Shown: positions 16,199-24,433 of the stretch, one piece after another | How positions within the stretch are numbered: position 1 is the first letter of the stretch | Layout of the letters: every line of letters starts with the position of its first letter | Assembly (NCBI RefSeq): GCF_002198655.1 | Contig: NZ_MWLN01000117.1 | Location: forward strand, 65,785-106,092 | DNA length: 40,308 bases | DNA from: Kineosporia sp. A_224 | GTDB lineage: Bacteria > Actinomycetota > Actinomycetes > Actinomycetales > Kineosporiaceae | Direction: 5' to 3' | The notes under the pieces: model-generated | What the model saw: only the letters and a program-made list of their open reading frames with translations | The model's database searches: none | What the model was told of the DNA's origin: nothing | Translations under genes and position numbers: made by a program

Positions 16199-16795
16199 TT
16201 AGGCGTCGAGGAACAGGTCGAGTGCGTCGGAGACGTAGACCGACGCGTTGTCCGCTCCCGACTCGGCGACAAGCCGGGTCAGTGTCTCCAGGTCCTCAGG
16301 GAGCAGCAGCAGCTGGATCTGCGTCGTTGCCTTTCCTGTCCGCCGACGCCGGCCGCTCCCCACGAAGAGGCCTGTGCTTCGAGCCTCGTACCGCGTCTTC
16401 AGGGTCCCGTGGTGGGCGGAGACCGCGTCGAGGACGACGGCTGTGTACGTCTCGCCGCTGTCGGCCGTGCGTTCGGCGAGGCGTGCGTGCACTGCGCCGG
16501 GCACGTAGACGGGCACCCTCGTCCGCCGCGCGGGTGATGTCTCCTTCTTCGACTGCCGCTTCTGCCGGGGAGGCGACGGCGGCGAGGCGGGTTCGGGTTG
16601 TGCAACTGGCCCGGTGAAGAGGTCCGCGGTGAGCGGGTCAACGATGTGTGGCCTGGTGGCCGGGGCGCCTGCCGTGACCGGGAGCGAGGGAGTCTGCGGG
16701 GGCTGGTCCTCGGGAGTTGCTGTGGGGGGTGCGGTCAGCCCAAGCGCACGCTTCGTCGCCGCGCCACGGAAGCGGTCCGCGGGGCTGCCACTCAT
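16199..16795 (-). CDS. Centromere-binding partner of ParA (RHH-type ParB)
   Basis: 198 residues. The first 95 are Pro-rich and poorly conserved in appearance, with a basic KRQSKKET stretch. Two segments look like ribbon-helix-helix units: RVPVYVPGAVHARLAERTA (about 100-118), and IQLLLLPEDLETLTRLVAES followed by ASVYVSDALDLFLD at the end. Its ATG overlaps the parA stop by 4 bp, the arrangement of type Ib ParA-ParB cassettes, in which a small RHH protein binds the centromere and stimulates ParA. It does not resemble the Spo0J-type ParB at 36261. DNA binding is inferred from context and fold. Confidence 0.7.
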   Translation of the reverse strand: MSGSPADRFRGAATKRALGLTAPPTATPEDQPPQTPSLPVTAGAPATRPHIVDPLTADLFTGPVAQPEPASPPSPPRQKRQSKKETSPARRTRVPVYVPGAVHARLAERTADSGETYTAVVLDAVSAHHGTLKTRYEARSTGLFVGSGRRRRTGKATTQIQLLLLPEDLETLTRLVAESGADNASVYVSDALDLFLDA

Positions 16796-17694
16796 GCCGA
16801 GGTCCCCGCGAGCAGTGCCTCGGCCTTGGCGATCCGGTCGTGGACCTCGCGGGCCAGTTCGGAGTAGTCCCCGGCGAGGCTGCTCGAGCTTCGGGCGACG
16901 ACGAGGGCGTCTGACTTGCCGTTCTGGCGCTGGACGTACCAGGGCTCGGCCTCTTCTGCTGCTGCCTCGAGCTCGTGTGCCAGCAGGCCCATCTCGCGCT
17001 CGTCCCGTGCGGCGGCCTCTACCTGGCGGATGAAGGAGGTCAGCACGATGGAGTCGTCGAGGCCTTCGAGCTCCTTGAGGATGTCGGCGCGAGCCTCGCG
17101 GATCACGCGCCGAGCCGATGACTGGGTTCCGAAGAGGAAGACGCCGAGGAGCTCGAGGTCGGGGTTGATCTCGTGGGCGACGTCGAAGCGGCGGGCGATG
17201 TCGCGCAGTCCCGCGAGTGACCCCTTGTCTGTCTTGGCCGGCACCAGGACCCACCGGGCAGCGCCGAAGACGCCCTCCTGAAGGATGTGACCGCCGGGCG
17301 GGCAGTCGACGAACACGAAGTCGTACTGCGCCGCGATCGCCTTGATCGTCTCGGAGTACGCGCCGGCGCCGCCACGGCCAGACATCCGGCGCACGTTCAA
17401 GTGGATGGCCAGCTCCTCGAGCTGCTCGCCGCCCCAGATCACGTCGAGGTTGGGCCGGACGTCCTTCGTGACGTCCGGCAGGCCGCCGGTCAGTACGGCC
17501 TTGAGCATCGAGGCGCCCTGGTCGGTCTGTCGCTCGATGTCGTAGCCGAAGTTGAGGGCGACATGGCCCTGCGGGTCGCTGTCGATCACGAGGACCCGGG
17601 CCCCGCTTGCGGCCGTCAGGCCCGCGAGGTTGCACGCGGTGGAGGTCTTGCCCACCCCACCCTTGCCGTTGGCCACAGCGACGCTTCGATTCAT
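16792..17694 (-). CDS. parA: ParA plasmid-partition ATPase
   Basis: 300 residues. The start reads MNRSVAVANGKGGVGKTSTA with a deviant Walker A (KGGVGKT, 11-17). VIDSDPQGH (about 36-44) is the A' motif and VFVDCPPGGH (about 131-140) the Walker B. Length and lack of an N-terminal HTH fit small type Ib or Soj-like ParAs. Such ATPases bind the nucleoid and move or position plasmid copies. It is coupled by ATGA to the RHH partner. Upstream lies a 400-bp gene-free stretch containing an AT-rich section likely to hold the promoter and centromere. Its proximity to rep and a KfrA-like gene supports plasmid maintenance rather than chromosome segregation. Confidence 0.92.
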   Translation of the reverse strand: MNRSVAVANGKGGVGKTSTACNLAGLTAASGARVLVIDSDPQGHVALNFGYDIERQTDQGASMLKAVLTGGLPDVTKDVRPNLDVIWGGEQLEELAIHLNVRRMSGRGGAGAYSETIKAIAAQYDFVFVDCPPGGHILQEGVFGAARWVLVPAKTDKGSLAGLRDIARRFDVAHEINPDLELLGVFLFGTQSSARRVIREARADILKELEGLDDSIVLTSFIRQVEAAARDEREMGLLAHELEAAAEEAEPWYVQRQNGKSDALVVARSSSSLAGDYSELAREVHDRIAKAEALLAGTSA

Positions 17695-17819
17695 GTGACC
17701 TACCGTGCCAGAACCAACGCAACAACTGCGTCAGGATCGCCTACTTGCAGCTGCATTCGTGGTGCACGGACGTCGGAGTTGGGTGAGAAGCAGTTGTGCT
17801 TTCGGCTGAAGTGTCACGT

Positions 17820-17937
17820 CCCTCCTACGACAGGCCCAGTGGTTCTACTGCGTTCACCCTGTAGTAGGGAAGCGTGTCTAACATTGATTTACTGCTTACC
17901 TACAGTGTTGTTACTACTTCCTTACAGCCTTATTTGC
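17820..17937. promoter_or_regulatory. AT-rich island upstream of parA, candidate centromere or promoter
   Basis: In a window near 70% G+C this stretch drops to roughly half A+T. It repeats TAC/TAG-type motifs: CTACTG near 17855, CCCTGTAGTAGGG (17867-17879), CTACAGTG near 17899 and TTACTACTT near 17909, then TTACAG. CTACT and AGTAG around the centre form a short inverted repeat. The position in front of parA fits a parS-like site or autoregulated promoter. The flanks (17695-17819 and 17938-18098) have no gene; the right flank holds GC hairpins CCGGCCGC/GCGGCCGG (17941-17966) and GGGCGG/CCGCCC (17977-17993), possible ends of the KfrA-like transcript, without T-tracts. Confidence 0.45.
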
Positions 17938-18098
17938 TCGCCGGCCGCGCCGGTGCCTGCGGCCGGGGGACTGGCCGGGCGGGGGAACCGCCCCTAGGAG
18001 CCCTCACGTGCGACGCTGCGCCCCTGAACTGCCGCGGTGTGACTCTCTGGACGTCCTGTCCTGATTCCGGGCCTCTGGCGGGATCCAATCGGTGTCGA

Positions 18099-19394
18099 TC
18101 AATCGCGCGCGCGGCGCAAGTCTGCGGCCTGTTCCTCGGCTGTCTCGGCTCGTCGTTCGGCTGCCTCTAGTTGCGCGGCTGAACGCGCTGCCGCCGATGC
18201 GGCGTCTGTGCGCGCCTGTGCCAGTTCCGCCCGGACGGCGTCAATGGCGGCGCGGCTGTCGGCAAGCTCTGTGGTGCGGGCCGCCAACTCTGCGGTGAGG
18301 CGGCTGACGTCGGCCTCACCACGGCTGGCACGGGCGGACTGCTCGGAGGTGGCTTGGTCGGCGGCGCGGAGCTGGTCGTGGAGAGACTCGATCTGGGCCC
18401 GGGCAGAGGTGAGGTCCTGCCTGAGGTCCGCGATGGTGTCGCGCGCTGCACGTAGCTCGGCCGCTGCCCGGGCGGCTGCGGCTGCGGCCGCGGCCCGTTC
18501 TTGGGACAGCTCCGCGCGGAGCTGGTCGACGGTGTCGTGGGCGTCGTGGAGCTGGGCGGCGAGACTCTGGGTCTGGGTGGTCAGCCGGTCCTGCTCGGCC
18601 TCGGCTCGTTCTGCCCGAGCGGTCTGCTGGTCGATGGCGGTGTGCGCCTGCTCGAGCTCGGCGGTGAGAGCAGCCCGCGTGGTGGTGTGCGCGGTCCGCT
18701 CGTCGGTCAGGGCAGCGACAGCGGCCAGTGTCTCTGCGTGGGCGGTGTCGGCCCGTTCCACGGCAGCGGCTGCGTCGGCCTCGGCGTCGGCCGCGTCGGC
18801 GAGGGCCTGCGCAGCGGTGGCCTCAGCGTGCTCGGCACGAGCTGCCGCGGCGCCGGCTTCCGCGCGGGCGGTGGCGGCGGCGGCACGGGCGGTCTCGGTC
18901 GCGGCGGCGGCCTGCGCCGCGGACGCCTCCGGGTCGCCCATGGTGCGCAGCTCACCGACCAGCCGCTCGGAGATCGCGGCCTGCTCCCGAACGGCGACCT
19001 CGAGCCTGGACACCAGGTCGCCGGCCGACGCCCGGGCCACGGTCACCGGCTCGCTGACGGCGCGCTCGGCGTCGATGCCGGCCCTGGCCAACTGGGTACG
19101 GCGGGTGAGCGCATTGGCCCTGTTGTGGAGCACCCCCAGGACGACCGTGCCGCAGTACCGCGCGGGCCGGCCACGCGGCGCGGGCGCAGGCAGCGGGACC
19201 GAGCAGCCGCCGGGGAACTGGCACCCACCCCGGTCCGCACCACCCGCGGCGTTCGTGCTGCTCGCGTCGTCCAGGACGCCGTTCCGGACGTCGACGTGGT
19301 CAGCGGGCGCGGGGGGCTGCGTGGCTGCGGCTTTGGCGCCGGTCGTGCTCGCCGACGCCCCGGCCCGCGAGTCGTCGCCCTCGTGCTCACTCAT
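18099..19394 (-). CDS. KfrA-like coiled-coil plasmid protein with zinc motif
   Basis: 431 residues. The N-terminal third has a CQFPGGC...RYC...H motif (about 60-95; CxxxxxC then RGRPARYC and a later His), a likely zinc site found in actinobacterial plasmid proteins of this type. From about residue 130 to the end it is one long Ala/Glu/Arg-rich alpha-helical coiled coil. KfrA proteins bind DNA at their own promoter and help organise low-copy plasmids; the overall shape matches but homology is not certain. ATG at 19392-19394 follows a GGAAGAG site at good distance; an earlier GTG in frame sits too close to it. The AT-rich island at 19441 lies just upstream. Confidence 0.65.
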   Translation of the reverse strand: MSEHEGDDSRAGASASTTGAKAAATQPPAPADHVDVRNGVLDDASSTNAAGGADRGGCQFPGGCSVPLPAPAPRGRPARYCGTVVLGVLHNRANALTRRTQLARAGIDAERAVSEPVTVARASAGDLVSRLEVAVREQAAISERLVGELRTMGDPEASAAQAAAATETARAAAATARAEAGAAAARAEHAEATAAQALADAADAEADAAAAVERADTAHAETLAAVAALTDERTAHTTTRAALTAELEQAHTAIDQQTARAERAEAEQDRLTTQTQSLAAQLHDAHDTVDQLRAELSQERAAAAAAAARAAAELRAARDTIADLRQDLTSARAQIESLHDQLRAADQATSEQSARASRGEADVSRLTAELAARTTELADSRAAIDAVRAELAQARTDAASAAARSAAQLEAAERRAETAEEQAADLRRARD

Positions 19395-19440
19395 CACGCC
19401 CACCACTCTTCCGCTTGTTGCCGCGTCCCGGCACCCAACT

Positions 19441-19500
19441 ACTTACGTTCATATTAGCGTCTATCGTTAACGTCTACTACGTTATACGTTTTTTGATTGA
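19441..19500. promoter_or_regulatory. AT-rich ACGTT-repeat island between rep and the KfrA-like gene
   Basis: About 60 bases of roughly 65% A+T with about six ACGTT/ACGTC/TCGTT-type cores (near 19445, 19458, 19465, 19471, 19480, 19487). They include the palindrome CGTTAACG (19465-19472) and end in a T6 run (19489-19494 region). It is the strongest A+T deviation near the rep gene. It could be a DNA-unwinding element with iterons, or the KfrA-type operator-promoter; the sequence alone does not decide. Positions 19501-19614 hold no gene I can support. Confidence 0.5.
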
Positions 19501-19614
19501 CGGAAATACTCGTCCGTGGACACGCGGTGTTGGACACCCGGGCGGAGTTGGACGCCCTGCGGCCCGGCGCAGGGTCCCGGCCCCTGAGGGCCCGAGGCCG
19601 TCTAGGGCACGCGT

Positions 19615-21075
19615 CTAGGGCGCGTCGACGACGCGGCGCCGTGCCTCTCGCAGCCGGGCGCTATGCCGGGCGCGGAGCTCGGCCCAGTCCGGGATCGCGA
19701 GGGCGGGGGGAACCGCGGCTGCCGCCATGGCCGCCAGCTCGACCTGGAGCTGGGCGTGCTCGGCGCGTGCGGCGTCGGCGGCCGCCGTCGCGCGTTGGCG
19801 GGGGGAGAGGGCCGGCGCAGAGGCGGGGTCGGTGGGGTCGGTCCGCCAGGAGGCGAGGCGGTGCCGGACCCAGCCGGGGACGTGGCGGACGTCGCCCGCG
19901 GGGTCGGTGAGCGTGTGCGGCCAGGGGCTGCCGTCCGGGCGGACCTGCAAGGCCGTCCGGACGTCGGCGAGCGTCCAGCCGGCCAGGTGCCAGTCCCGCA
20001 GCAGCGCGGCGACGTGAGCGGTGGACACCCGGCGCAGCACCGGGTCGACCCGGCGAGCTTCGGCCGCGGCCGCGGTCCGTTCCGCCCGGTCCACAGGCCG
20101 CCGACCAGCCGGCCAGATCACGCCCCGGCCACGGGCAGCCGCCTCCAGCGCAGACAACCGATCACGCCGTGACTCGATCGAACCACCACGTCCAGGACGA
20201 CCAGCCGGATGATCAACTTGAGAGCGTCCGGAAGCCGGCCCGTGCTCGTCCAAAGCCTGCTTTGGACTGGACTGCACGTGGTCGTGAGCAGCCGGCTGAT
20301 CCGAGGTCGTTCTTAAGTCGGCCCCTCGCGCGGAGCGCGCACGTGCACCGGCGCGTCGCGCGCGTGCGGGGGCTTCTTGAACCAGCCCACCAAAGGTGGG
20401 CTTCGAGGGGATGACAGTTCCGTCCACAGGAGAAAGGACAGCGAGGGAGCCAGCAGCCGCGGCCTGCTCACGCGGCTGCTGGTCACACTGCTCGTCATCG
20501 GCCGGCGGGAGGCCTGCGATAGGGCTGTGGTCGGCCAGGGCCACCGGGACGGTCAGGACGTAGCACTGGGCGCAGGGGCCGGCGTCGGGGTCGACCAAAT
20601 CCCGGGTCGTTCCTGGGGTCACGACGCCGAGCAGGCCCGCCGCCTGCAGACGTACCCGGACCCGCGCCACAGTCCGGACGCTGACCTCGGCGCGCTCGGC
20701 CAGGACCGCGTGGGTGGGGCGCGACAGCATCGTGCGCCAGTCGGCGTGCCAGGCCAGCGACCGCGCGACCGCCAGGACCGCGGCCCAGGCGTCCACTCGC
20801 AGCCCAGCGAAGTCGGGGTGAGCCTCGACGGCGTCCAGCCACGCGGTCTGGGTGCCGGCGCGCACGGAGCCGACGGGGACCGCGGCGGCCCGGACCAGCG
20901 GGTGCTGCTCCCGGGCTCGCAGGGTGAGGCCGACGACGAGCTTCAGATGCCCCCGGGGCCCGAACCGGCCCCGCCGCTTGGGTCTGCGGGGCGTCTTCGG
21001 AGCGGTGTGTCGAGGATCGACATGCCGAAATCCGTGGGGTGACTGGTCGTTGTCGGTAGCCGCGGCTACCCTCAA
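19615..21075 (-). CDS. Probable plasmid replication initiator (Rep)
   Basis: 486 residues from a TTG at 21073-21075 that follows GGAGGT by five bases; a longer frame opens to 21120 without a ribosome site. After a basic segment comes a conserved-looking region (HLKLVVGLTLRAREQHPLVR) and a winged-helix motif (HAVLAERAEVSVRTVARVRV, then LQAAGLLGVV). A long disordered Arg/Ala-rich middle follows, then a second domain (WHLAGWTLADVRTALQV, VPGWVRHRLASWRTDP) and a helical tail. Similar proteins are annotated as replication initiators on actinobacterial plasmids, and the place next to parA, the KfrA-like gene and an AT-rich island agrees. Assignment rests mainly on context and HTH layout. Confidence 0.6.
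   Translation of the reverse strand: MRVAAATDNDQSPHGFRHVDPRHTAPKTPRRPKRRGRFGPRGHLKLVVGLTLRAREQHPLVRAAAVPVGSVRAGTQTAWLDAVEAHPDFAGLRVDAWAAVLAVARSLAWHADWRTMLSRPTHAVLAERAEVSVRTVARVRVRLQAAGLLGVVTPGTTRDLVDPDAGPCAQCYVLTVPVALADHSPIAGLPPADDEQCDQQPREQAAAAGSLAVLSPVDGTVIPSKPTFGGLVQEAPARARRAGARARSARGADLRTTSDQPAAHDHVQSSPKQALDEHGPASGRSQVDHPAGRPGRGGSIESRRDRLSALEAAARGRGVIWPAGRRPVDRAERTAAAAEARRVDPVLRRVSTAHVAALLRDWHLAGWTLADVRTALQVRPDGSPWPHTLTDPAGDVRHVPGWVRHRLASWRTDPTDPASAPALSPRQRATAAADAARAEHAQLQVELAAMAAAAVPPALAIPDWAELRARHSARLREARRRVVDAP
21055..21070. promoter_or_regulatory. Perfect 16-bp palindrome at the start of rep
   Basis: GGTAGCCGCGGCTACC is its own reverse complement and begins within the first codons of rep. 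It could be a Rep-binding operator or a hairpin that controls translation from the TTG start just beside it. Confidence 0.5.
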
Positions 21076-21175
21076 GGCAGACCTCCAGCACACCCGAGAG
21101 GGCGTGACGGTCAGAGCCACTCACGCGACTAGGCGGCCAAACCCAAATCCGCGTGTGAGGCTGAAGCGAGTCGAG

Positions 21176-21212
21176 GAGCCCGCCCCGCCAAGGGCGGGCT
21201 CTTCGTTTTGTT
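21176..21212 (+). terminator. Intrinsic terminator-like hairpin on the plus strand
   Basis: GAGCCCGCCC (21176-21185) pairs exactly with GGGCGGGCTC (21192-21201), with a six-base loop and TTCGTTTTGTTC after it. The T-rich side is on the plus strand, yet no plus-strand gene ends here; both neighbours read leftward. It therefore fits the end of a short plus-strand transcript antisense to the rep leader, or a bidirectional hairpin after the 21229 gene. Confidence 0.55.
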
Positions 21213-21228
21213 CAGTTGTCCTAGAGGG

Positions 21229-21591
21229 CTAGGCGCTCTTCAGCGGCAACTCCTCCTGGTCAGCAGGCACCGGCTGGGTCCACCACAGGGGGCGGCCCGC
21301 CTCGTCGAGGACTTCCTCAGCGAGGAGCCGGTCGATGTATGCGGCCACGCTGATCCCGAGTGCCGCAGCTGCCGTCTCCGCCTTCGCGCGTTGAGCCGGC
21401 TGGACGCGCACCTGCAGCGCGACGGCCTGACTGACGCCGGAGCGGTGACGACGACCCTTGATTGCAGCCATGCGGCGATCCAACCGGTTGTTTGCACGCA
21501 AACTCTGGACGCGTGGCGGCGTGTCGAAAGATTGCATCCAAAACATGCGCCCGCGCGGGCCGATGACACCCGGAGCCACGAGGGCTCTCAT
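21229..21591 (-). CDS. Small DNA-binding-like protein coupled to the transfer ATPase gene
   Basis: 120 residues if started at the ATG overlapping the translocase stop by 4 bp (ATGA); a later ATG at 21471 would give 80 residues. The conserved-looking part is the last 75: VALQVRVQPAQRAKAETAAA followed by LGISVAAYIDRLLAEEVLDE, which fits a ribbon-helix-helix unit with a C-terminal tail. The N-terminal 40 residues look poorly structured, so the shorter form is possible. It is the last gene of the long leftward transfer block and lies between the translocase and rep, so it may regulate either. Confidence 0.6.
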   Translation of the reverse strand: MRALVAPGVIGPRGRMFWMQSFDTPPRVQSLRANNRLDRRMAAIKGRRHRSGVSQAVALQVRVQPAQRAKAETAAAALGISVAAYIDRLLAEEVLDEAGRPLWWTQPVPADQEELPLKSA

Positions 21592-23777
21592 GCCTGCCAC
21601 AGCGCGGCCGGAGTCAGTCGGCCGCCCTCCTCGATGACAGCACCGTCGTCGAGGACCTCGTTCATGGCCTTGTAGGCGCCCGAGCGTGACCACCCCGCTG
21701 CCTCGACAGCCGCTACCAGCTGGGAACGGGTCAGGCCGTGGTGGACGAGGAGGTGGGACAGGATCCACGTTCGGATCTTGCCCCGGTCCTGCGCAGGCGC
21801 GACGGCCGCGCGAGGAGCAGGAACGCGGGTGCCGCTCCGCAAGGGTTCCGGACCGTCAAGAGTCGTCAGGTCGATGCTGGCGTCCCTTGGTCCGATCTCG
21901 GGCTGGGCGTCGGTGACCACTGGTGATGGGTCAACGTCGACCCACTCGGCGAGCAGATCGCCGAGGTCGACGACGGACTGGGGACGGCTGTTGGCCCAAC
22001 TGCCGGCCAGCTCGAGCAGCGCCTGGACCTCGGGGGAGCGGTCGCCGGGGTGCAGGACGGCAGGCTCCGCAGCGGCGACCCGCTGCAGGTCTGCCTCGGT
22101 CATCAGGGCGACCTTGGCGCGGCGGCTGAGGACCACCCCGTCGTACAGCGCGGCCGCGCGGCCGATCGGCAGCCCCAGCAGCGAGACCGCTTCACCGCTG
22201 TCCTCGGCGCCGGACTGTGTCGCGACGTGGTTGTGGGTCTTGTCCTGGACGCCGTGCCCGATGACCAGCCGCGCCTGGGACCGCCACTCGGACCCGCCGA
22301 TCAGGCTATCGACGAGCGGGATCTGCCCGGACTGCAGGGTCATGACGCCGAGCGAGCGACCGAGCCGGCCGATCTCGCAGATCATCCTGATCTCGGCCTT
22401 GGTCAGGCCTGTGGCCACGGTCGCGCACTCGTCGATGATCAGGGCGATGAGCGGGTCGGCAGGGGTCGGCCCGCGCCACGGGTCGCCGGCGACGAGTCGC
22501 TGCTGGCGAGCGACCATGATCGCGTAGGCGAGGATGACGCCCTGCCGCCAGGAGTCGCCGTCGCGGGCGACGTGCCCGGTCAGGGAGTAGGGCGCGAGGT
22601 CCTCGAGGGAGTCGCCCTTGCCGTCGAGCAGGATCAACGCCGTGTTCCCGGCCTCGATGCCGGGAGCGAGGTAGGACCGGATCGTCGTGGACTTCCCGCC
22701 GCCGGTGCGGCCGATCACCCAGACGTGCACCACCGACGTCTTGCCGTCGTCGCCGCGGTACCAGGACGGCACGACCAGGTCCGCCCGGGCGTCGTCGTGA
22801 CCGAGCCACACCCGCCCGACCTCAAGGTCTGCCGGAGGCTTCCAGGGCAGCGCACCGGCATCCAGCGCCCGGGACCAGGACGCGCTGACCCGCATGTGCT
22901 CGACCCCGACGGGCTCGATCTGCACGGTGCTCGGGTCCAGTGCGCCCAGCCCGGGCATCGCCCGCCCGGCCGCGGACAGCACCGCTTCCAGGCCGAGCCG
23001 GACGTCGGCACCCGCGGCCCGGGCCGAGTGCGTGCCGTGCGGGAGCTCGACGAGCGCGACCGCGACACCGGCGGCGGGGGACAGGACCTCCACGACAGCA
23101 CCACCGGTCAGCCAGGTCCCCTCGGTCCACGTCATCGTGGTCAACACCTCCCGCAGGACGTGCGCGGGCGGCGGCAACGTCGGCGGCCGCGCCGGGCCCT
23201 GGTCGACGTCGACGACCTCGGGCAGCCGCGACGCCCGCCACCAGGTCGCCGCCCCCGGCGCGATCAGCGCAGCGAGCAGGGCGCCGTCCTGCCACCACAC
23301 CAGCGCCTCGTGCCCACCGAGCGCACCGGCTCCCACCCACGCCAGACCACCCAGGGCCCACCGGGCCAGCCCCGAGGCCCGCAGGTCCCGTGCCGTCCAT
23401 ACTGCGCTCGTTCCGGCCGCCGCCCCAGTCGCGGCAGCGGGGCCTGACCGGCTGCTGACCACACCGGCGACGGCCAGCGCCCCCAGGCCCAGCGCCGTCT
23501 GCCCTGGCCACACCGCGCTCGTCCCAGCCGCCGCGCAGGTCGCCGCCACCGGCATCAGCGCGGCCCGGGCCCGCCACGACGCCGAAACCGTCGACAGTGC
23601 GGCAACCGCCGCGCCCTGCGCCGCCAGCCCCTTCATGGTGCGAGGAGTGGCCTCGTGGACGGCGACCGCCACCGTCTGCCCGAGCGAGGGCACCCCACCC
23701 TCACGCGTCGTCAGACGACGCCGATGACGGCGCAACGCGTTGACGCCCGCTGCGACTCGGGACCTGCGGCGTGCCAC
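21588..23777 (-). CDS. FtsK/SpoIIIE-type DNA translocase (TraB-like)
   Basis: 729-residue membrane-anchored P-loop ATPase. The N-terminal 185 residues are basic and hydrophobic with several membrane-type stretches. A middle domain precedes Walker A GRTGGGKST (about 356-364), LILLDGKGDSLEDL, Walker B IALIIDECA (about 444-452) and SGQIPLVDSLIG. The last 70 residues look like a winged helix (VHHGLTRSQLVAAVEAAGWS). In mycelial actinobacteria a single TraB protein of this family moves double-stranded plasmid DNA between cells, with its winged helix reading short repeats. I choose the GTG at 23775-23777, seven bases after GGAG; the first GTG abuts that site. An AAAGTSAVW unit occurs twice in the N-terminal part. 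No relaxase is nearby. Confidence 0.85.
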   Translation of the reverse strand: MARRRSRVAAGVNALRRHRRRLTTREGGVPSLGQTVAVAVHEATPRTMKGLAAQGAAVAALSTVSASWRARAALMPVAATCAAAGTSAVWPGQTALGLGALAVAGVVSSRSGPAAATGAAAGTSAVWTARDLRASGLARWALGGLAWVGAGALGGHEALVWWQDGALLAALIAPGAATWWRASRLPEVVDVDQGPARPPTLPPPAHVLREVLTTMTWTEGTWLTGGAVVEVLSPAAGVAVALVELPHGTHSARAAGADVRLGLEAVLSAAGRAMPGLGALDPSTVQIEPVGVEHMRVSASWSRALDAGALPWKPPADLEVGRVWLGHDDARADLVVPSWYRGDDGKTSVVHVWVIGRTGGGKSTTIRSYLAPGIEAGNTALILLDGKGDSLEDLAPYSLTGHVARDGDSWRQGVILAYAIMVARQQRLVAGDPWRGPTPADPLIALIIDECATVATGLTKAEIRMICEIGRLGRSLGVMTLQSGQIPLVDSLIGGSEWRSQARLVIGHGVQDKTHNHVATQSGAEDSGEAVSLLGLPIGRAAALYDGVVLSRRAKVALMTEADLQRVAAAEPAVLHPGDRSPEVQALLELAGSWANSRPQSVVDLGDLLAEWVDVDPSPVVTDAQPEIGPRDASIDLTTLDGPEPLRSGTRVPAPRAAVAPAQDRGKIRTWILSHLLVHHGLTRSQLVAAVEAAGWSRSGAYKAMNEVLDDGAVIEEGGRLTPAALWQA

Positions 23778-23926
23778 GCGCACTCTCCTTCACGTTCGTC
23801 GTTGCCCGTTCGTCCAGCAGGCCCCGGGTGGCGGGACGAGCCGCGCGGCTAGTCCCGCCACCCCATAGAGGGACCTGGTGGCTCCCGATCGGGTCACCGC
23901 CCAGATCGGTCAGTTCTTGAGCCTGG

Positions 23927-24283
23927 TCAGTCCCTGAACAGGCCCTCGGCCTGGCCCTCGGCCTGTGCGGCGCTGGCGTCGGCGCCGACGTGCTCGGCGT
24001 CGGAGATCGCTGACCGCAGGACCGTGACGTTCTCCTGCAGGGCCGTCAGGTCCTCCGCCGCCTCCGCGACGTGCGCGGCGGCCGCGGTGACCGCCTCCAC
24101 GCTCCAGGTCGCGGCCCGCAGCCGATCCGGGAGCTCCTGCGCCCAGTCCCGCGCGATCCGCGTCATGAGCTCGAGCTGCTCGAGCAGGGTGCTCGCGGTC
24201 TCCGCCTGGCGGTCCAGGTCCGCGACCGTGACGATCTCTCCGCCGAGGTCAGCGCGGCCGCCCCGGGTCATCGTGTCCTGCAT
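23927..24283 (-). CDS. Small alpha-helical protein, paralogue of the 24434 product
   Basis: 118 residues, acidic and mostly helical. The N-terminal part (RGGRADLGGEIVTVADLDRQ) and the helix LLEQLELMTRIARDWAQELPDRLRAATWSVEAVTAAAA parallel the protein encoded just upstream (RLGGELAHVDDLDNEAATMAG, then WQRQLPDKAASALGTTRGITAAVTAV): the same order of GGE, VxDLD, a Gln/Leu helix and an LPD turn. The two look like an old tandem duplication. ATG at 24281-24283 follows GAAGGGAACG. The family is unknown to me. Location directly before the translocase suggests an accessory part of DNA transfer, possibly membrane-associated through partners. Confidence 0.6.
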   Translation of the reverse strand: MQDTMTRGGRADLGGEIVTVADLDRQAETASTLLEQLELMTRIARDWAQELPDRLRAATWSVEAVTAAAAHVAEAAEDLTALQENVTVLRSAISDAEHVGADASAAQAEGQAEGLFRD

Positions 24284-24433
24284 CTCGTTCGTTCCCTTCG
24301 TGTCGCTGGTCCTCGAACCGGTCGGCCGAGGCTGAGTCCCGAGCTGGTGTGCTGATCTGTTCTGATCTGGTGTGCTGGGCGGGTGGTCGTCCCGGGTGCC
24401 TTCCGGGACGACCACCCCGGGGACTTACCGGTG

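Noticed and set aside
18208-19470. Plus-strand frame rich in Ala and Ser opposite the KfrA-like gene
   Set aside because: Low-complexity shadow created by the coiled-coil codons; crosses the AT-rich island.
22050-23447. Plus-strand open frame (465 codons) across the translocase
   Set aside because: Antisense shadow of a gene with Walker motifs.
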